Below are positions 20,907 to 30,190 of a stretch of 64,000 nucleotides of DNA, in pieces. Source of the DNA: Corynebacterium pseudopelargi (lineage in GTDB: Bacteria; Actinomycetota; Actinomycetes; Mycobacteriales; Mycobacteriaceae); NCBI RefSeq assembly GCF_003814005.1, contig NZ_CP033898.1:124001-188000 (forward strand). The letters run 5' to 3'. Position 1 is the stretch's first letter. Each line of letters opens with the position of its first letter. A program made the translations under genes and the position numbers. The notes beneath the pieces are model-generated. The model ran no database searches. It was not told where the DNA came from and saw only the letters and a list, made by a program, of their open reading frames with translations.

Positions 20907-21527
20907 CAGCCACGCGGCGCCGATGAGCCATCCGGCGAGCACGTCGGTGAACCAGTGGTGGCCAAGCCAGATTCGGGATGCGCCCATGAGCAGGATGTAG
21001 ATGCCTGCCAGGATGTAGCCGAGGGTGCTGGCGTACAAGATGGCGATGATGCCGAATACCACCACGGCATTCAGTGTGTGGCCAGAGGGGAAACTTGGTG
21101 CGTATTCGAATGGGGCGACCGCGAAGGTGTGTTCGGGGCGCGGGCGTCCCAGCCATTCTTTGACCAAGGTGGTGGTAAGCACCGAGCATGTGGCAGATAG
21201 TGCGGTGATGATGATGGGCCACCAGCTTCGCTTGGCCCAGGCCAGCCACGCCACTAGCACTGTGGCGATGGGGGCGGTAAAGGCCGTGGTGCCGATATTG
21301 GTGTACCAGGTCACCCACTTGGCAAGGGTATTGGAGCGGTCGTTGTAGGAGTGCTCGAGAAGTTGGTGGTCGAGTTCTGCGAGCCAGCCGCCGGCGGTGG
21401 CGTTGCGGTAGACCAGGGCGCTTATTGCTACGAGCACTGCGGCGAGCAAGACGTGGGTGATCGTGCGTCGCGCGCTGTAGCTTCGGGCGGATGGGGCATG
21501 CGTAGCGTGTGGGTTCTGTGCGTTCAT
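20841..21527 (-). CDS. PAP2-family membrane phosphatase
   Basis: A 228-residue lipid or undecaprenyl-type phosphatase with about six membrane helices. All three catalytic motifs are present: KEWLGRPRP (about 119), FPSGHTLNAV (about 144, PSGH) and SRIWLGHHWFTD (about 186, SR-x5-H-x3-D). The substrate may be a prenyl or phosphatidic acid phosphate; sequence does not decide. The 3' end overlaps msrA by 66 bp on the opposite strand, and both reading frames show conserved features near there. TACACT lies 9 nt before the ATG, a possible leaderless promoter. Confidence 0.92.
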   Translation of the reverse strand: MNAQNPHATHAPSARSYSARRTITHVLLAAVLVAISALVYRNATAGGWLAELDHQLLEHSYNDRSNTLAKWVTWYTNIGTTAFTAPIATVLVAWLAWAKRSWWPIIITALSATCSVLTTTLVKEWLGRPRPEHTFAVAPFEYAPSFPSGHTLNAVVVFGIIAILYASTLGYILAGIYILLMGASRIWLGHHWFTDVLAGWLIGAAWLLVISAIFWPILRNIRATRHTR

Positions 21528-21551
21528 TGTGGGAAAAGTGTAGCGGTAAGT

Positions 21552-21600
21552 GTGAAAATCACCTCAAATCGGGCATAAAGCAACACAAAACGGGCATAAT
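21552..21600 (+). promoter_or_regulatory. Repeats upstream of ldh
   Basis: CGGGCATAA occurs at 21570-21578 and again at 21591-21599, exactly 21 bp apart and on the same face of the helix. Just upstream is the small palindrome GTGA-AAA-TCAC (21552-21562). These lie 54-100 bp before the ldh start and may bind a regulator of lactate dehydrogenase; none is identified. Confidence 0.45.
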
Positions 21601-21653
21601 GTGGGTGAAACCAAAACATCCGCCACAATGCGACACGTCTCACGGGAGAGAGC

Positions 21654-22607
21654 ATGAACAAGATCGTTGGTAATAAAGTCGTCCTCATCGGCGCTGGCGA
21701 TGTAGGAGTGGCCTACGCCTATGCGCTGGTCAACCAAGGCACCGTCGATCACCTGGCCATCATCGATATCGATGAAAAGAAGCTTGAAGGCAACGTCCAA
21801 GACCTCAACCACGGTGTGGTGTGGGCGCAATCGCGCACCAAGGTAACCAAGGGCACCTACGCCGACTGCGAAGACGCCGCCATGGTGGTCATTTGCGCCG
21901 GCGCTGCTCAGAAGCCGGGTGAAACCCGCCTGCAGCTCGTGGGCAAGAACATGAAGATCATGAAGTCCATCGTGGACGAAGTGATGGCCAATAACTTCGA
22001 CGGCATCTTCCTGGTTGCCTCCAACCCAGTGGACATCCTCACCTACGCCGTGTGGCAGTACTCCGGCCTGGATTGGCACCGTGTGATTGGCTCCGGCACC
22101 GTGCTCGATTCCGCCCGCTTCCGCTACATGCTCGGCGAGCGTTACGACGTCGCGCCTTCCTCCATCCACGCCTACATCATCGGCGAGCACGGCGATACCG
22201 AGCTGCCGGTGCTCAGCTCTGCCACCGTGGCCGGTGTTTCCATGCGCAAGCAATTGGAAAAGAACCCGGGCCTAGAAGAGGAACTGGAAAAGATCTTCGA
22301 AGAAACCCGCGACGCCGCCTACAAGATCATCGACGCCAAGGGCTCTACCTCCTATGGCATTGGCATGGGCTTGGCTCGTATCACCCGCGCCGTGATCCAC
22401 AACCAGGAAGTGGCCTTGCCTTGCTCCGCGCTGCTTGAGGGCCAGTACGGTGAGGAAAACATCTACATCGGCACCCCGGCTGTGATTAATCGCGGCGGCA
22501 TCAACCGCGTTGTGGAACTGGAATTGACTGACCACGAACTCGAACGCTTCCGCCACTCCGCCAAGGTGCTGCGCCAGGTGCAAGAGGAATTCTTCCCGGC
22601 TCAATAG
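21654..22607 (+). CDS. ldh: L-lactate dehydrogenase
   Basis: Interconverts pyruvate and L-lactate with NADH in the cytoplasm. The 317 residues are full length. The Rossmann motif [13 protein letters not shown] (about 13-25) is followed by the NAD-specific acidic IIDIDEKK, the substrate-binding [14 protein letters not shown] loop (about 90-104, with Gln and Arg), [14 protein letters not shown], the Arg in [11 protein letters not shown], and the catalytic His in [12 protein letters not shown] (about 182). GGGAG precedes the ATG at 21654. The gene stands alone and is probably controlled through the repeats at 21552-21600. Confidence 0.97.
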   Translation: MNKIVGNKVVLIGAGDVGVAYAYALVNQGTVDHLAIIDIDEKKLEGNVQDLNHGVVWAQSRTKVTKGTYADCEDAAMVVICAGAAQKPGETRLQLVGKNMKIMKSIVDEVMANNFDGIFLVASNPVDILTYAVWQYSGLDWHRVIGSGTVLDSARFRYMLGERYDVAPSSIHAYIIGEHGDTELPVLSSATVAGVSMRKQLEKNPGLEEELEKIFEETRDAAYKIIDAKGSTSYGIGMGLARITRAVIHNQEVALPCSALLEGQYGEENIYIGTPAVINRGGINRVVELELTDHELERFRHSAKVLRQVQEEFFPAQ

Positions 22608-22637
22608 GGCAGAGGTTCTAGAAGTAGAATCTGTTCC

Positions 22638-23033
22638 ATGCAGAAAAGTCTCATCGCAAAGGCTTCCACGTTTTTCATTATCGGAATCGTGGGAGCCTTT
22701 AGCGATTACGGCACCAGGGCTTTGTTGCTCGATCTAGGGGTCCTTGCTGCGTTGGCGCGCGCCGGCAGTTATATCGTGGGCAGCACGGTTGCCTATTATC
22801 TGAACAGTTTTTTCACGTTTGCCGGTGATCGATCCTTGGTTGAGAAAGCCAGGGCCGCATCGGTGTACTGCTGTTGCTTTGGGTTAGCGGTGGCAGTTGA
22901 TGCGTTATTGAGACATGGCTTCCCGGAGACTCAGCACATTTTATTTTGGTCTTGGTTCTTCTCTCAGGCATGTGCCACCATAGTGAATTTCCTACTGCAG
23001 AATTACTGGGTGTTCGCTCACCGGCGCCCCTGA
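22638..23033 (+). CDS. GtrA-family membrane protein
   Basis: A 131-residue protein with four membrane helices and GtrA-family features: FFIIGIVGAFSDYGTRALLL near the N terminus, VGSTVAYYLNSFFTF (about 48-62, the Y-x-L-N-x-x-x-T-F motif) and the C-terminal NFLLQNYWVF. GtrA-like proteins are thought to move prenyl-linked sugars across the membrane for envelope glycosylation. TAGAAT lies 7 nt before the ATG with no ribosome site, so the mRNA is probably leaderless. Its end overlaps the convergent PAP2 gene by 42 bp. Confidence 0.9.
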   Translation: MQKSLIAKASTFFIIGIVGAFSDYGTRALLLDLGVLAALARAGSYIVGSTVAYYLNSFFTFAGDRSLVEKARAASVYCCCFGLAVAVDALLRHGFPETQHILFWSWFFSQACATIVNFLLQNYWVFAHRRP

Positions 23034-23660
23034 GCTCTGCTCAACACCGCCCGGGGCTTGAAAGCCCTTGAGTATGGGGCTGGCAGCTAAGGCCACGCCG
23101 AAGCCGATGAGGGCGGCGGCGATGATATCGCTTGGCCATTGCACGCCCAGGTACACCCGCGACCAGGCGGTCGCGCCGATGAGCAGGGTGGCGAAAAAGC
23201 CTGCGGCCAGCGCGACTTGTTTGCCTGCCACATGCAGCACGAGCAAGACGATGGCGCTGCTGAGTGCCACCACGCCGGTGACGTGCCCGGAGGGGAAGGC
23301 GTAGTTGAGTGCTGGGATCACTTGGAAGGCGGCGTCTGGCCTGGGGCGTTGGAAGATGAACTTCATGCCTTGGGCAAGCAGTGTGGCTGCGCCGACGACG
23401 AAGACGATATAGCTAAAGGCGCGCCGAGACGAGGTCACCCACCAGGCCAGGGCGCCGGCAAGCAGTGCGAAGCCGAGGATGCTCAGTGGCGTGAAGACGT
23501 TGCTCAGCGCCAAGGTGGCTGCGATCATGTGCTCGAAGCGGTGCTCGGCTACCCAGGTGAGCAGCTTGATGTCGATGCCTTTGATCACAGCGTTTGCGCT
23601 GAGCGCCCCGAGCATGATGGCGCTCAGGATCAGGAGGATGCCGCGCAATGGTGAATGCAT
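22992..23660 (-). CDS. PAP2-like membrane protein lacking the nucleophile His
   Basis: A 222-residue protein with about six membrane helices and two of the three PAP2 motifs intact: KFIFQRPRP (about 104) and FPSGHVTGV (about 127). The third reads SRVYLGVQWPSD, so Gln (codon CAA) stands where PAP2 phosphatases carry the nucleophilic His. The usual phosphatase mechanism is therefore probably lost, and the protein may bind a lipid phosphate or act as a channel or flippase-type partner. It overlaps the GtrA gene by 42 bp at the 3' end. Confidence 0.88.
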   Translation of the reverse strand: MHSPLRGILLILSAIMLGALSANAVIKGIDIKLLTWVAEHRFEHMIAATLALSNVFTPLSILGFALLAGALAWWVTSSRRAFSYIVFVVGAATLLAQGMKFIFQRPRPDAAFQVIPALNYAFPSGHVTGVVALSSAIVLLVLHVAGKQVALAAGFFATLLIGATAWSRVYLGVQWPSDIIAAALIGFGVALAASPILKGFQAPGGVEQSSGAPVSEHPVILQ

Positions 23661-23747
23661 AATGCGTGATCATCGCGCTGCTAGCTGGCAGCAGGCTGAA
23701 TCCTGGCTGAAATTGCCGAGGCAATTGCTAAGGGATAGCGTAAGAAC

Positions 23748-24401
23748 ATGCACATTATCGCCCACCGGGGTTTTAGTTCCCGCTATACAGAAATGAGCGC
23801 CGAGGCCTATGAGAAGGCCTTGGAATTGCCCATCCACGGCGTCGAGTGTGATGTGCGCCTGAGTAAAGACGGGCAGTTGATGTGCTTCCACGATCCCACC
23901 TTGCTGCGCATGTTTGATGATCCGCGCAGGGTGGCGTCGACAAGCTCCAAAGAGCTCAGTGCCCTCGGCGTGCTGCGCCTTGATGAGCTGCTCGATATGG
24001 TCCTGGCCTACCCCAATCGCCACCTGTATATCGAGGCCAAGCACCCCACGCGCTTCGGAAGAATGCTCGAAGAGCAGATCGTGCTGCGACTTTGCTATCG
24101 CAAGCTTGTCGACGACCCACGCATGCACTACATCTCTTTTTCCACCGCGGGAACCAGGCGCATGGCCAAGCTTGCACCAAAAATGCACACCGTGCGGCTG
24201 CTGCGCGATTGGGAGTGGTGTGCCAAAGGCCAGGGGATTTCTTTGGTTCGTGGGCGTGCCAACCCAGAAAAAATCACGGCGAACACCTACATGTTCACCG
24301 TGAATGAGCCCGAAGATATCCGGTGGGCTCAGCAGCAAGGCCTAGGCATGCTTGCCACTGATGCCCCAGATGTGGCCCTTAGCCTGCAAACCAACCAGTA
24401 A
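23748..24401 (+). CDS. Glycerophosphodiester phosphodiesterase
   Basis: Hydrolyses glycerophosphodiesters to glycerol-3-phosphate and an alcohol. The 217 residues form a GDPD TIM barrel. Motifs are HRGFSSRYTEMS (His6-Arg7, then Glu for the metal), GVECDVRLSKDGQLMCFHDPTL (Glu and Asp, then the catalytic His) and YIEAKHP (Glu and Lys). There is no signal peptide, so it is cytoplasmic. TAGCGT lies 6 nt before the ATG, suggesting a leaderless transcript. The 3' end overlaps betB by 23 bp on the opposite strand. Its product could feed glycerol phosphate metabolism. Confidence 0.93.
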   Translation: MHIIAHRGFSSRYTEMSAEAYEKALELPIHGVECDVRLSKDGQLMCFHDPTLLRMFDDPRRVASTSSKELSALGVLRLDELLDMVLAYPNRHLYIEAKHPTRFGRMLEEQIVLRLCYRKLVDDPRMHYISFSTAGTRRMAKLAPKMHTVRLLRDWEWCAKGQGISLVRGRANPEKITANTYMFTVNEPEDIRWAQQQGLGMLATDAPDVALSLQTNQ

Positions 24402-25947
24402 CCGCCGGGGCGATGTTCTGATAGACGTGCTTGTGTTCCTGGTACTCGGCTAGACCAGTTGGGCCAAGCTCGCGGCCATTGCCGGATTGCTTCATGCCGC
24501 CCCACTCGGCCTGTGGCAGGTAGGGGTGGAAATCATTAATCCAAATGGTGCCGTGGCGCAATCCGCGTGCCACGCGCTCAGCCTTGCCAGCATCCTGGGT
24601 CCACACGGCACCAGCCAGGCCATATTCGGTGTCATTGGCCAGCTCGATGGCCTCCTCTTCGGTGCTGAAGGTCTCAATGGTCACCGCGGGGCCAAAGGCC
24701 TCATCGTGTACGCAATCCATGCTGCGATCGCACTGATCAATCACCGTGGGCAGGTAGAACCAACCCTTGCTCAAATCGGTGTTGCCGGTGCCGTGGCTGC
24801 CCTGGTTATCCTCAGCCTCGGCCACGCGACCGCCACAGAGCACCTTCGCGCCCTGCTCGCGTGCATGATCCACATAGTCGGCAACCTTCTGGCGGTGCTC
24901 CTTGGAGATCAACGCGCCGGTTTCGGCATCGGCATCGGCAGGGCCGCCGAGCTTGATCTTCTTGGTCCGCTCCACCAGTGCCTTCACAAATTCATCGTGG
25001 ATCGATGCTTCTACGATGATGCGCGAACCTGCCGAGCACACCTGGCCGGAGTGCACGAAGGCACCATTGAGTGCATTATCAACGGCTGCATCGAAATCGG
25101 CGTCGGCAAAAATCACGTTGGGGTTTTTGCCGCCAAGCTCCAGTGCGGTGCGCTTAATCGTCTCCGCTGCATTGCGCGCAATGAGTTTGCCGGTGGCCAA
25201 ACCGCCGGTGAAAGAGACCATATCCACCAATGGGCTGGTAGAAAGCGGATTGCCGCAGCGCGCACCTGCGCCGGTAATTAAATTGCCCACGCCTTTGGGC
25301 AGGCCGGCCTGCTCAAGCACGTTCATCAACATCATCGCGGTGTGCGGGGTGAGCTCTGCCTGCTTGAGCACAAAGGTATTGCCAGCAGCGATCGCGGGCG
25401 CCACCTTCCAAGACACCTGCAGCAGCGGATAATTCCAGGGGGTAATCAAACCGCATACGCCCACCGGCTCTGCATCGATGCGTGAGCGAACCGAAGGATC
25501 GCCGGGATCAACCACGCGCCCTGCGCCGTGCTGGGCAAGGGTGCCAAAGTAATCAAAAGCATTGGCAATATCGTCCATATCTGCCTCGGATTCCGGCAGG
25601 CGCTTGCCGGTATCTGCCGATTCCGCAGCAGCGAAGGCGTCCTTGTGCTCGCGGATCAGTGCGGCAGTGCGAAGCAAAATCTTGCCGCGCTCAACCGCCG
25701 GGGTTTCAGCCCATGAGCCTTCGTCGAAGGTGCGGCGTGCTACCTCGATGGCGCGCTGTGTATCAGCCTCGCTGGCTTCTGAAACAACACCAACTTCTTC
25801 GCCATTGGCTGGGCAAGTGATGGTGCGGGTGGCGCCGTCTGCGGCGGGCTGCCACTGGCCATCGATATAGAGCGAGGCTGGGCCTTCGCTTTGATACACA
25901 CCTTCAAGCAATGCGCACTGCGTTGGGTCGAAAAAAGTTGTGCTCAA
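24379..25947 (-). CDS. betB: Betaine-aldehyde dehydrogenase
   Basis: Oxidises betaine aldehyde to glycine betaine with NAD(P). The protein is 522 residues, an aldehyde dehydrogenase. Visible motifs are ITPWNYPLLQVSWKVAPAIA (about 170), the catalytic Glu in LELGGKNPNVIF (about 274), the catalytic Cys in GQVCSAGSRI (about 308) and the C-terminal FGPAVTIETF and GGMKQSGNGRELG. TTG at 25947 is the start, with GAGGAG 8 nt upstream. It lies directly downstream of the BCCT transporter (43-bp gap) and near divergent betA, so the substrate is assigned partly by context. Confidence 0.92.
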   Translation of the reverse strand: MSTTFFDPTQCALLEGVYQSEGPASLYIDGQWQPAADGATRTITCPANGEEVGVVSEASEADTQRAIEVARRTFDEGSWAETPAVERGKILLRTAALIREHKDAFAAAESADTGKRLPESEADMDDIANAFDYFGTLAQHGAGRVVDPGDPSVRSRIDAEPVGVCGLITPWNYPLLQVSWKVAPAIAAGNTFVLKQAELTPHTAMMLMNVLEQAGLPKGVGNLITGAGARCGNPLSTSPLVDMVSFTGGLATGKLIARNAAETIKRTALELGGKNPNVIFADADFDAAVDNALNGAFVHSGQVCSAGSRIIVEASIHDEFVKALVERTKKIKLGGPADADAETGALISKEHRQKVADYVDHAREQGAKVLCGGRVAEAEDNQGSHGTGNTDLSKGWFYLPTVIDQCDRSMDCVHDEAFGPAVTIETFSTEEEAIELANDTEYGLAGAVWTQDAGKAERVARGLRHGTIWINDFHPYLPQAEWGGMKQSGNGRELGPTGLAEYQEHKHVYQNIAPAVTGWFAG

Positions 25948-25989
25948 TTCAAGTTCTCCTCGGTTGGATTGATGGTTGCAAAAACGAGG

Positions 25990-28143
25990 CTAGTCTTTTC
26001 GCCAGTCCATCACAGGGCTGGCTCCGCCAGACATATCAGAGCGGCCCGGGATATCCCTTTGCATGTGCAGGAATTCCAGGTGGCGTTCATACAAGTCCAG
26101 CACATTATCAATCAACTGCTCTTGGGTATAGCCAAAGACGTCATAGCCCAAAGAACCAGTGTGGTCGAAGACCTCCAGGCGGTAATACACCTCGCCGCCA
26201 ACGGTGTTGCGGGTAAAGGAGGGCACGGGATTTTCAACGGGGAAGAGCTGGTAGCGGAAGTTTTGCTCCTCACCCAGATCCACCGTGAGATCCAGCGAAC
26301 GAACCGGAATATCGCTTACGGCAGAAGAAACGAGGTGGGTATTCAGCCCGCGATCGCGCAGCTCCGCAGCAACCTGCTCAAGTGCAGGCTGCACCGTCTG
26401 TTCCAGATAGTGCTGGCAGCGCTGCGCACTCGGCCACGTATTGGCCCTGCTGAGGCGCCTACGCCAAGTGGTGGCATGAGAGCCCGAATCACTACGGCCC
26501 GACATGGCTGCGTGCAAGGCGATGCCGCGGGCTGCCGATTGGGTGCCTTCCATGCGGAAGGAGCGGATCAAACCAATCATGATCAGATACATCACGATGG
26601 AAAATGGCAGCCCCATCACCACCGTGGCCGACTGCACCGTGGTCACGCCGTCGATCTGCAGCAACACCACGGTAAGAAGACCAACGAGTACCGCCCAGAA
26701 GATACGCGACCACACCGGACCGTCTTGGGCGCTGTGATCAGTTTTTGAGGTGAAGTTACTCATCACCAAAGCACCGGAGTCGGCGGAGGTGATGTAGAGC
26801 AGCAGGCCGATCAAGGTGGCCAAACCGATCAGGAAGAAAGAGCCCGGGTAGGTGGCCAAGAGATCGTAGAAGCCGCGCTGCGGCTCGGCCATCGCGGCAT
26901 CGCCGAAGGCCTCATCGCCACTGCGCACCAGATCGAGTGCGGAGTTACCAAAGAAGCTCATCCACAGCAGGATGAAAACAAAGGGGATGCTCAAGGTGCC
27001 GAAGATGAATTGGCGCAGGGTGCGACCGCGAGAAATGCGGGCCAAGAATAGGCCAACAAAGGGCGCCCAGGCCACCCACCAAGCCCAGAAGAACAGCGTC
27101 CATGCGCCCATCCACTGCTTGGTGTATTCGGGATCCTCGGAGAATGCGAAGGTGTCCATGGTCATGCCTGGAAGCGAGGAGACGTACTCGCCAATATTCA
27201 TCACGAGACCATCCATGAGGAAGGCCGTCTTGCCGGCGATCACGATATAGGCCATGAGCACCAGTGCCAGGCCAACATTGATCTCACTGAGCATCTTGAT
27301 GCCCTTATCCACACCAGAGACAGCCGAGATGGTGGCAACGCCTACCGAAAGCACCACGAGTGCAATCTGGGCTGCTTGGCCTTCGGGAATATCGAACATC
27401 ACCTTCAGCCCGTAGTTCAGCTGCACCACGCCAATGCCGAGCGAGGCGGCCACACCGAACACGGTGCCGAGCATGGCTGCAACATCCACGGCATCGCCGA
27501 TCGCACCCTTGGCGCGCTTGCCAAAGATCGGATACAGCGCCGAGCGGATGGCAAGCGGCATATTCAACCGATAGGCGTAGTAGCCAAAGGCCATGCCCAT
27601 CAGCGCGTACATGGCCCAACCGGTAAAGCCGTAGTGGAACAGTGCCCACACCACTGCTTGGCGGGCGGCCTCGCGGGTTTCGCCTGCTCCTACCGGCGGT
27701 GCGTAATACTGCGTGACGGGTTCTGCCACGGCGAAGAACATCAGATCCACGCCGATGCCTGCGGCAAAGAGCATGGCGGCCCAGGAAAAGAGCCGGAATT
27801 GCGGGCGGGAGTGATCAGGGCCGAGCCTGATCGTGCCGGTTCTGGCAAATGCCACCGCCAGCACAAAGATGATCACCACGGTGCCGGTGAGGATATAAAA
27901 CCAACCGAGGTTGGTAGCGATCCACCCGGTAACGCTGCCAAGCGCGGCCTCGGCGCTTTCGCCGCCAAAGAATGCCCAAAGCGTGACGGCGAGGATGCCC
28001 GCTGCAGAGGCGATGAAGACTCGCCAATTGGTCTGAGCTGCTCCTTTGTCAGCATCTTTTTGGGTGCCGGCTCGGTATGAGCCAACAATGACTTTTGTTT
28101 CCGGTTCTGTGTTGCTGGGTCGTTGTTCTTCCACTCGCATCAC
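25990..28143 (-). CDS. betT: BCCT-family choline transporter (BetT type)
   Basis: Imports choline, probably driven by a proton or sodium gradient. The protein is 717 residues: 12 membrane helices (about 40-520) and a long hydrophilic C-terminal domain (about 530-717), as in BetT-type carriers where the tail senses osmotic stress. AAGIGVDLMFFAVAEP (about 130) matches the choline-type glycine motif, and FFWAWWVAWAPFVGLFLARI is the BCCT signature with its aromatic cation-binding box. GTG 28143, ATG 28140 or GTG 28134 could start it; AGAAGG is best spaced (8 nt) for 28134. It forms a module with betB and divergent betA. Confidence 0.92.
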   Translation of the reverse strand: MMRVEEQRPSNTEPETKVIVGSYRAGTQKDADKGAAQTNWRVFIASAAGILAVTLWAFFGGESAEAALGSVTGWIATNLGWFYILTGTVVIIFVLAVAFARTGTIRLGPDHSRPQFRLFSWAAMLFAAGIGVDLMFFAVAEPVTQYYAPPVGAGETREAARQAVVWALFHYGFTGWAMYALMGMAFGYYAYRLNMPLAIRSALYPIFGKRAKGAIGDAVDVAAMLGTVFGVAASLGIGVVQLNYGLKVMFDIPEGQAAQIALVVLSVGVATISAVSGVDKGIKMLSEINVGLALVLMAYIVIAGKTAFLMDGLVMNIGEYVSSLPGMTMDTFAFSEDPEYTKQWMGAWTLFFWAWWVAWAPFVGLFLARISRGRTLRQFIFGTLSIPFVFILLWMSFFGNSALDLVRSGDEAFGDAAMAEPQRGFYDLLATYPGSFFLIGLATLIGLLLYITSADSGALVMSNFTSKTDHSAQDGPVWSRIFWAVLVGLLTVVLLQIDGVTTVQSATVVMGLPFSIVMYLIMIGLIRSFRMEGTQSAARGIALHAAMSGRSDSGSHATTWRRRLSRANTWPSAQRCQHYLEQTVQPALEQVAAELRDRGLNTHLVSSAVSDIPVRSLDLTVDLGEEQNFRYQLFPVENPVPSFTRNTVGGEVYYRLEVFDHTGSLGYDVFGYTQEQLIDNVLDLYERHLEFLHMQRDIPGRSDMSGGASPVMDWRKD

Positions 28144-28357
28144 CTTCTGCCTTGTGTTTACTAGCCTTAACCTGCATTAGGATACACAGGCAGGGGTATT
28201 TTTCTGGCGTTAGCCTTTGTGCATGCTTTTTGGCAGAATGGAAAAGGTTAGCCCAAAATGCCAGTTCGTTCAGGGGTGGCGGGGGTAAAAACTGCCCCAG
28301 AATCGGGCGTTATTTTGGGTATAAAAGTGAAAATTCGGAACAAGGGAGGCAACTCGC
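28144..28357. promoter_or_regulatory. betT-betA divergent control region
   Basis: A 214-bp region between the divergent choline genes. TATAAA at 28320-28325 is a likely -10 box for betA, with AGGGAGG as its ribosome site. A G-rich stretch lies at 28271-28285. No BetI-type regulator gene is adjacent, and I find no strong palindrome. Confidence 0.5.
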
Positions 28358-30157
28358 GTGTCTATTCAAGATCAATTCCGGGCACTGCAGCAACGCTTCG
28401 GTGCAAAACATGACACCGAAGGCGAAGTGGTAGAAGATCGCCGTCGCGATGTGGTGATCGTTGGTGGCGGCTCCGCCGGTTCGGTGCTGGCCAATCGCTT
28501 GAGCGAAGACAGCGACACCGACGTGCTGGTGCTTGAGGCCGGACGCATGGATTCGCTGTGGGATCTCTTCATCCACATGCCGGCGGCCTTTTCCTTCCCC
28601 ATCGGCAACAAGCACTACGACTGGGGCTATGAATCTGAGCCCGAGCCAGAGATGAACGGCCGTCGCATCTACCACGCCCGCGGCAAGGTCCTCGGTGGCT
28701 CCTCCTCCGTCAACGGCATGATCTTCCAACGCGGCAACCCCATGGACTACGAAAAGTGGGGCGCGTTGCCAGGCATGGAGCACTGGGACTACAAGCACGT
28801 GCTGCCGTACTTTAACAAGATGGAAACTGCCCTCGGCGCGGACCCAGAAGATCCTCGTCGCGGACACAACGGCCCGCTCAAGCTCACCCGCGGCCCGGCT
28901 ACCAGCCCACTGTTCCAGGCCTTCTTCCGCTCCGTGCAAGAGGCAGGCTATAACCTCACCAACGACGTCAATGGCTACCGCCAAGAAGGCTTCGCGCCTT
29001 TTGATCGCAACATCCTTGGCGGCAAGCGCCTCTCTGCTGCGCGCGCCTACTTGCACCCAGTAATGGACCGCAAGAACCTCGATGTGCGCACCCGTGCCTT
29101 TACTACCCGCGTGCTCTTCGAGGGCGAGAAGGCCGTTGGCGTGGAATATGAGTGGAAGGGCAAGAAGCGTCGCGTCTTCGCCGATAAAGTCATCTTGTGC
29201 GGTGGCGCCTTCAACACCCCGCAACTGCTGCAGCTTTCCGGCATCGGCAATAAAGAGGTGCTGGAAAAGGCCGGCGTAGAGGTGAAAAAGCACATGCCTG
29301 GTGTGGGTGAAAACCTCCAGGATCACCTTGAGGTGTATGTGCAGTACAACGTGACCCAGCCGGTGTCCTCGCAGCCCTACCTGAAGATGTGGCGCCGCCC
29401 CTTCATCGGTTTGCAGTGGCTTTTGAGCAAGAAGGGCCCTGTGGCTTCCTCCCACTTCGAGGCCGGCGGCTTTGCTCGCTCCAACGATGACGAGGCCTAC
29501 CCAAACCTGATGTTCCACTTCCTGCCCATGGCAGTGCGTTACGACGGCACCGTGATTGATAGCCCGCACGGCTTCCAATTCCACGTAGGCCCGATGTACT
29601 CCGACACCCTTGGCCATGTGCACATCAAGTCTGATGATCCTAAAGAAAAGCCAGAGATCATCTTCAACTACCTGGCTACCGATCAGGATCGCCGCGAATG
29701 GGTCGAGGCCGTGCGAGTATCGCGCCGTTTGCTCGATACCAAGGCCATGAAGGAATACACCGATGGGGAAATCTCACCGGGTATGGATGTGCAAAGCGAC
29801 GAGGAAATCCTCGAATGGGTGCGCAACGACGCCGAAACTGCCCTGCACCCCTCCTGTACGGCCAAGATGGGTAGTTCCGAAGATGAAATGGCAGTGGTGG
29901 ATCCTGAGACGATGCAGGTCCACGGCATCGATGGCCTCTATGTGTGCGATGCCTCCGTTATGCCCATCATCACCAACGGCAATATCTATGCCCCGGTGAT
30001 CATGATGGCCGAGAAGGCCGCTGATCTGATCCGTGGCCGCAAGCCACTTGATCCCATCGACGTGCCCTTCTACCAGGCAAAGAAGGATATGCCCTTGTAC
30101 GCCGAGGGTGAGCGCGTGCGCGATCACGTCGAGCGCATTGAGGGTGCCTGGCACTAG
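28358..30157 (+). CDS. betA: Choline dehydrogenase, GMC oxidoreductase
   Basis: Oxidises choline to betaine aldehyde (and possibly onward) using FAD. The 599 residues comprise an N-terminal FAD motif after a 29-residue lead ([20 protein letters not shown]), GMC signature 1 ([18 protein letters not shown], about 110), signature 2 ([17 protein letters not shown], about 287) and the catalytic His in [11 protein letters not shown] (about 504) before the C-terminal [21 protein letters not shown] 28358 follows AGGGAGG by 8 nt. It is divergent from betT-betB; together they turn external choline into the osmoprotectant glycine betaine. Confidence 0.94.
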   Translation: MSIQDQFRALQQRFGAKHDTEGEVVEDRRRDVVIVGGGSAGSVLANRLSEDSDTDVLVLEAGRMDSLWDLFIHMPAAFSFPIGNKHYDWGYESEPEPEMNGRRIYHARGKVLGGSSSVNGMIFQRGNPMDYEKWGALPGMEHWDYKHVLPYFNKMETALGADPEDPRRGHNGPLKLTRGPATSPLFQAFFRSVQEAGYNLTNDVNGYRQEGFAPFDRNILGGKRLSAARAYLHPVMDRKNLDVRTRAFTTRVLFEGEKAVGVEYEWKGKKRRVFADKVILCGGAFNTPQLLQLSGIGNKEVLEKAGVEVKKHMPGVGENLQDHLEVYVQYNVTQPVSSQPYLKMWRRPFIGLQWLLSKKGPVASSHFEAGGFARSNDDEAYPNLMFHFLPMAVRYDGTVIDSPHGFQFHVGPMYSDTLGHVHIKSDDPKEKPEIIFNYLATDQDRREWVEAVRVSRRLLDTKAMKEYTDGEISPGMDVQSDEEILEWVRNDAETALHPSCTAKMGSSEDEMAVVDPETMQVHGIDGLYVCDASVMPIITNGNIYAPVIMMAEKAADLIRGRKPLDPIDVPFYQAKKDMPLYAEGERVRDHVERIEGAWH

Positions 30158-30190
30158 ACCTGCCGCGTGAAGGCGGTAAGTTTAGAAAGC

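Noticed and set aside
21552..21562. GTGA-AAA-TCAC as a GlxR (cAMP receptor) site before ldh
   Set aside because: The known GlxR motif TGTGA-N6-TCACA has a 6-base spacer, and here it is 3. It is kept only as a small palindrome.
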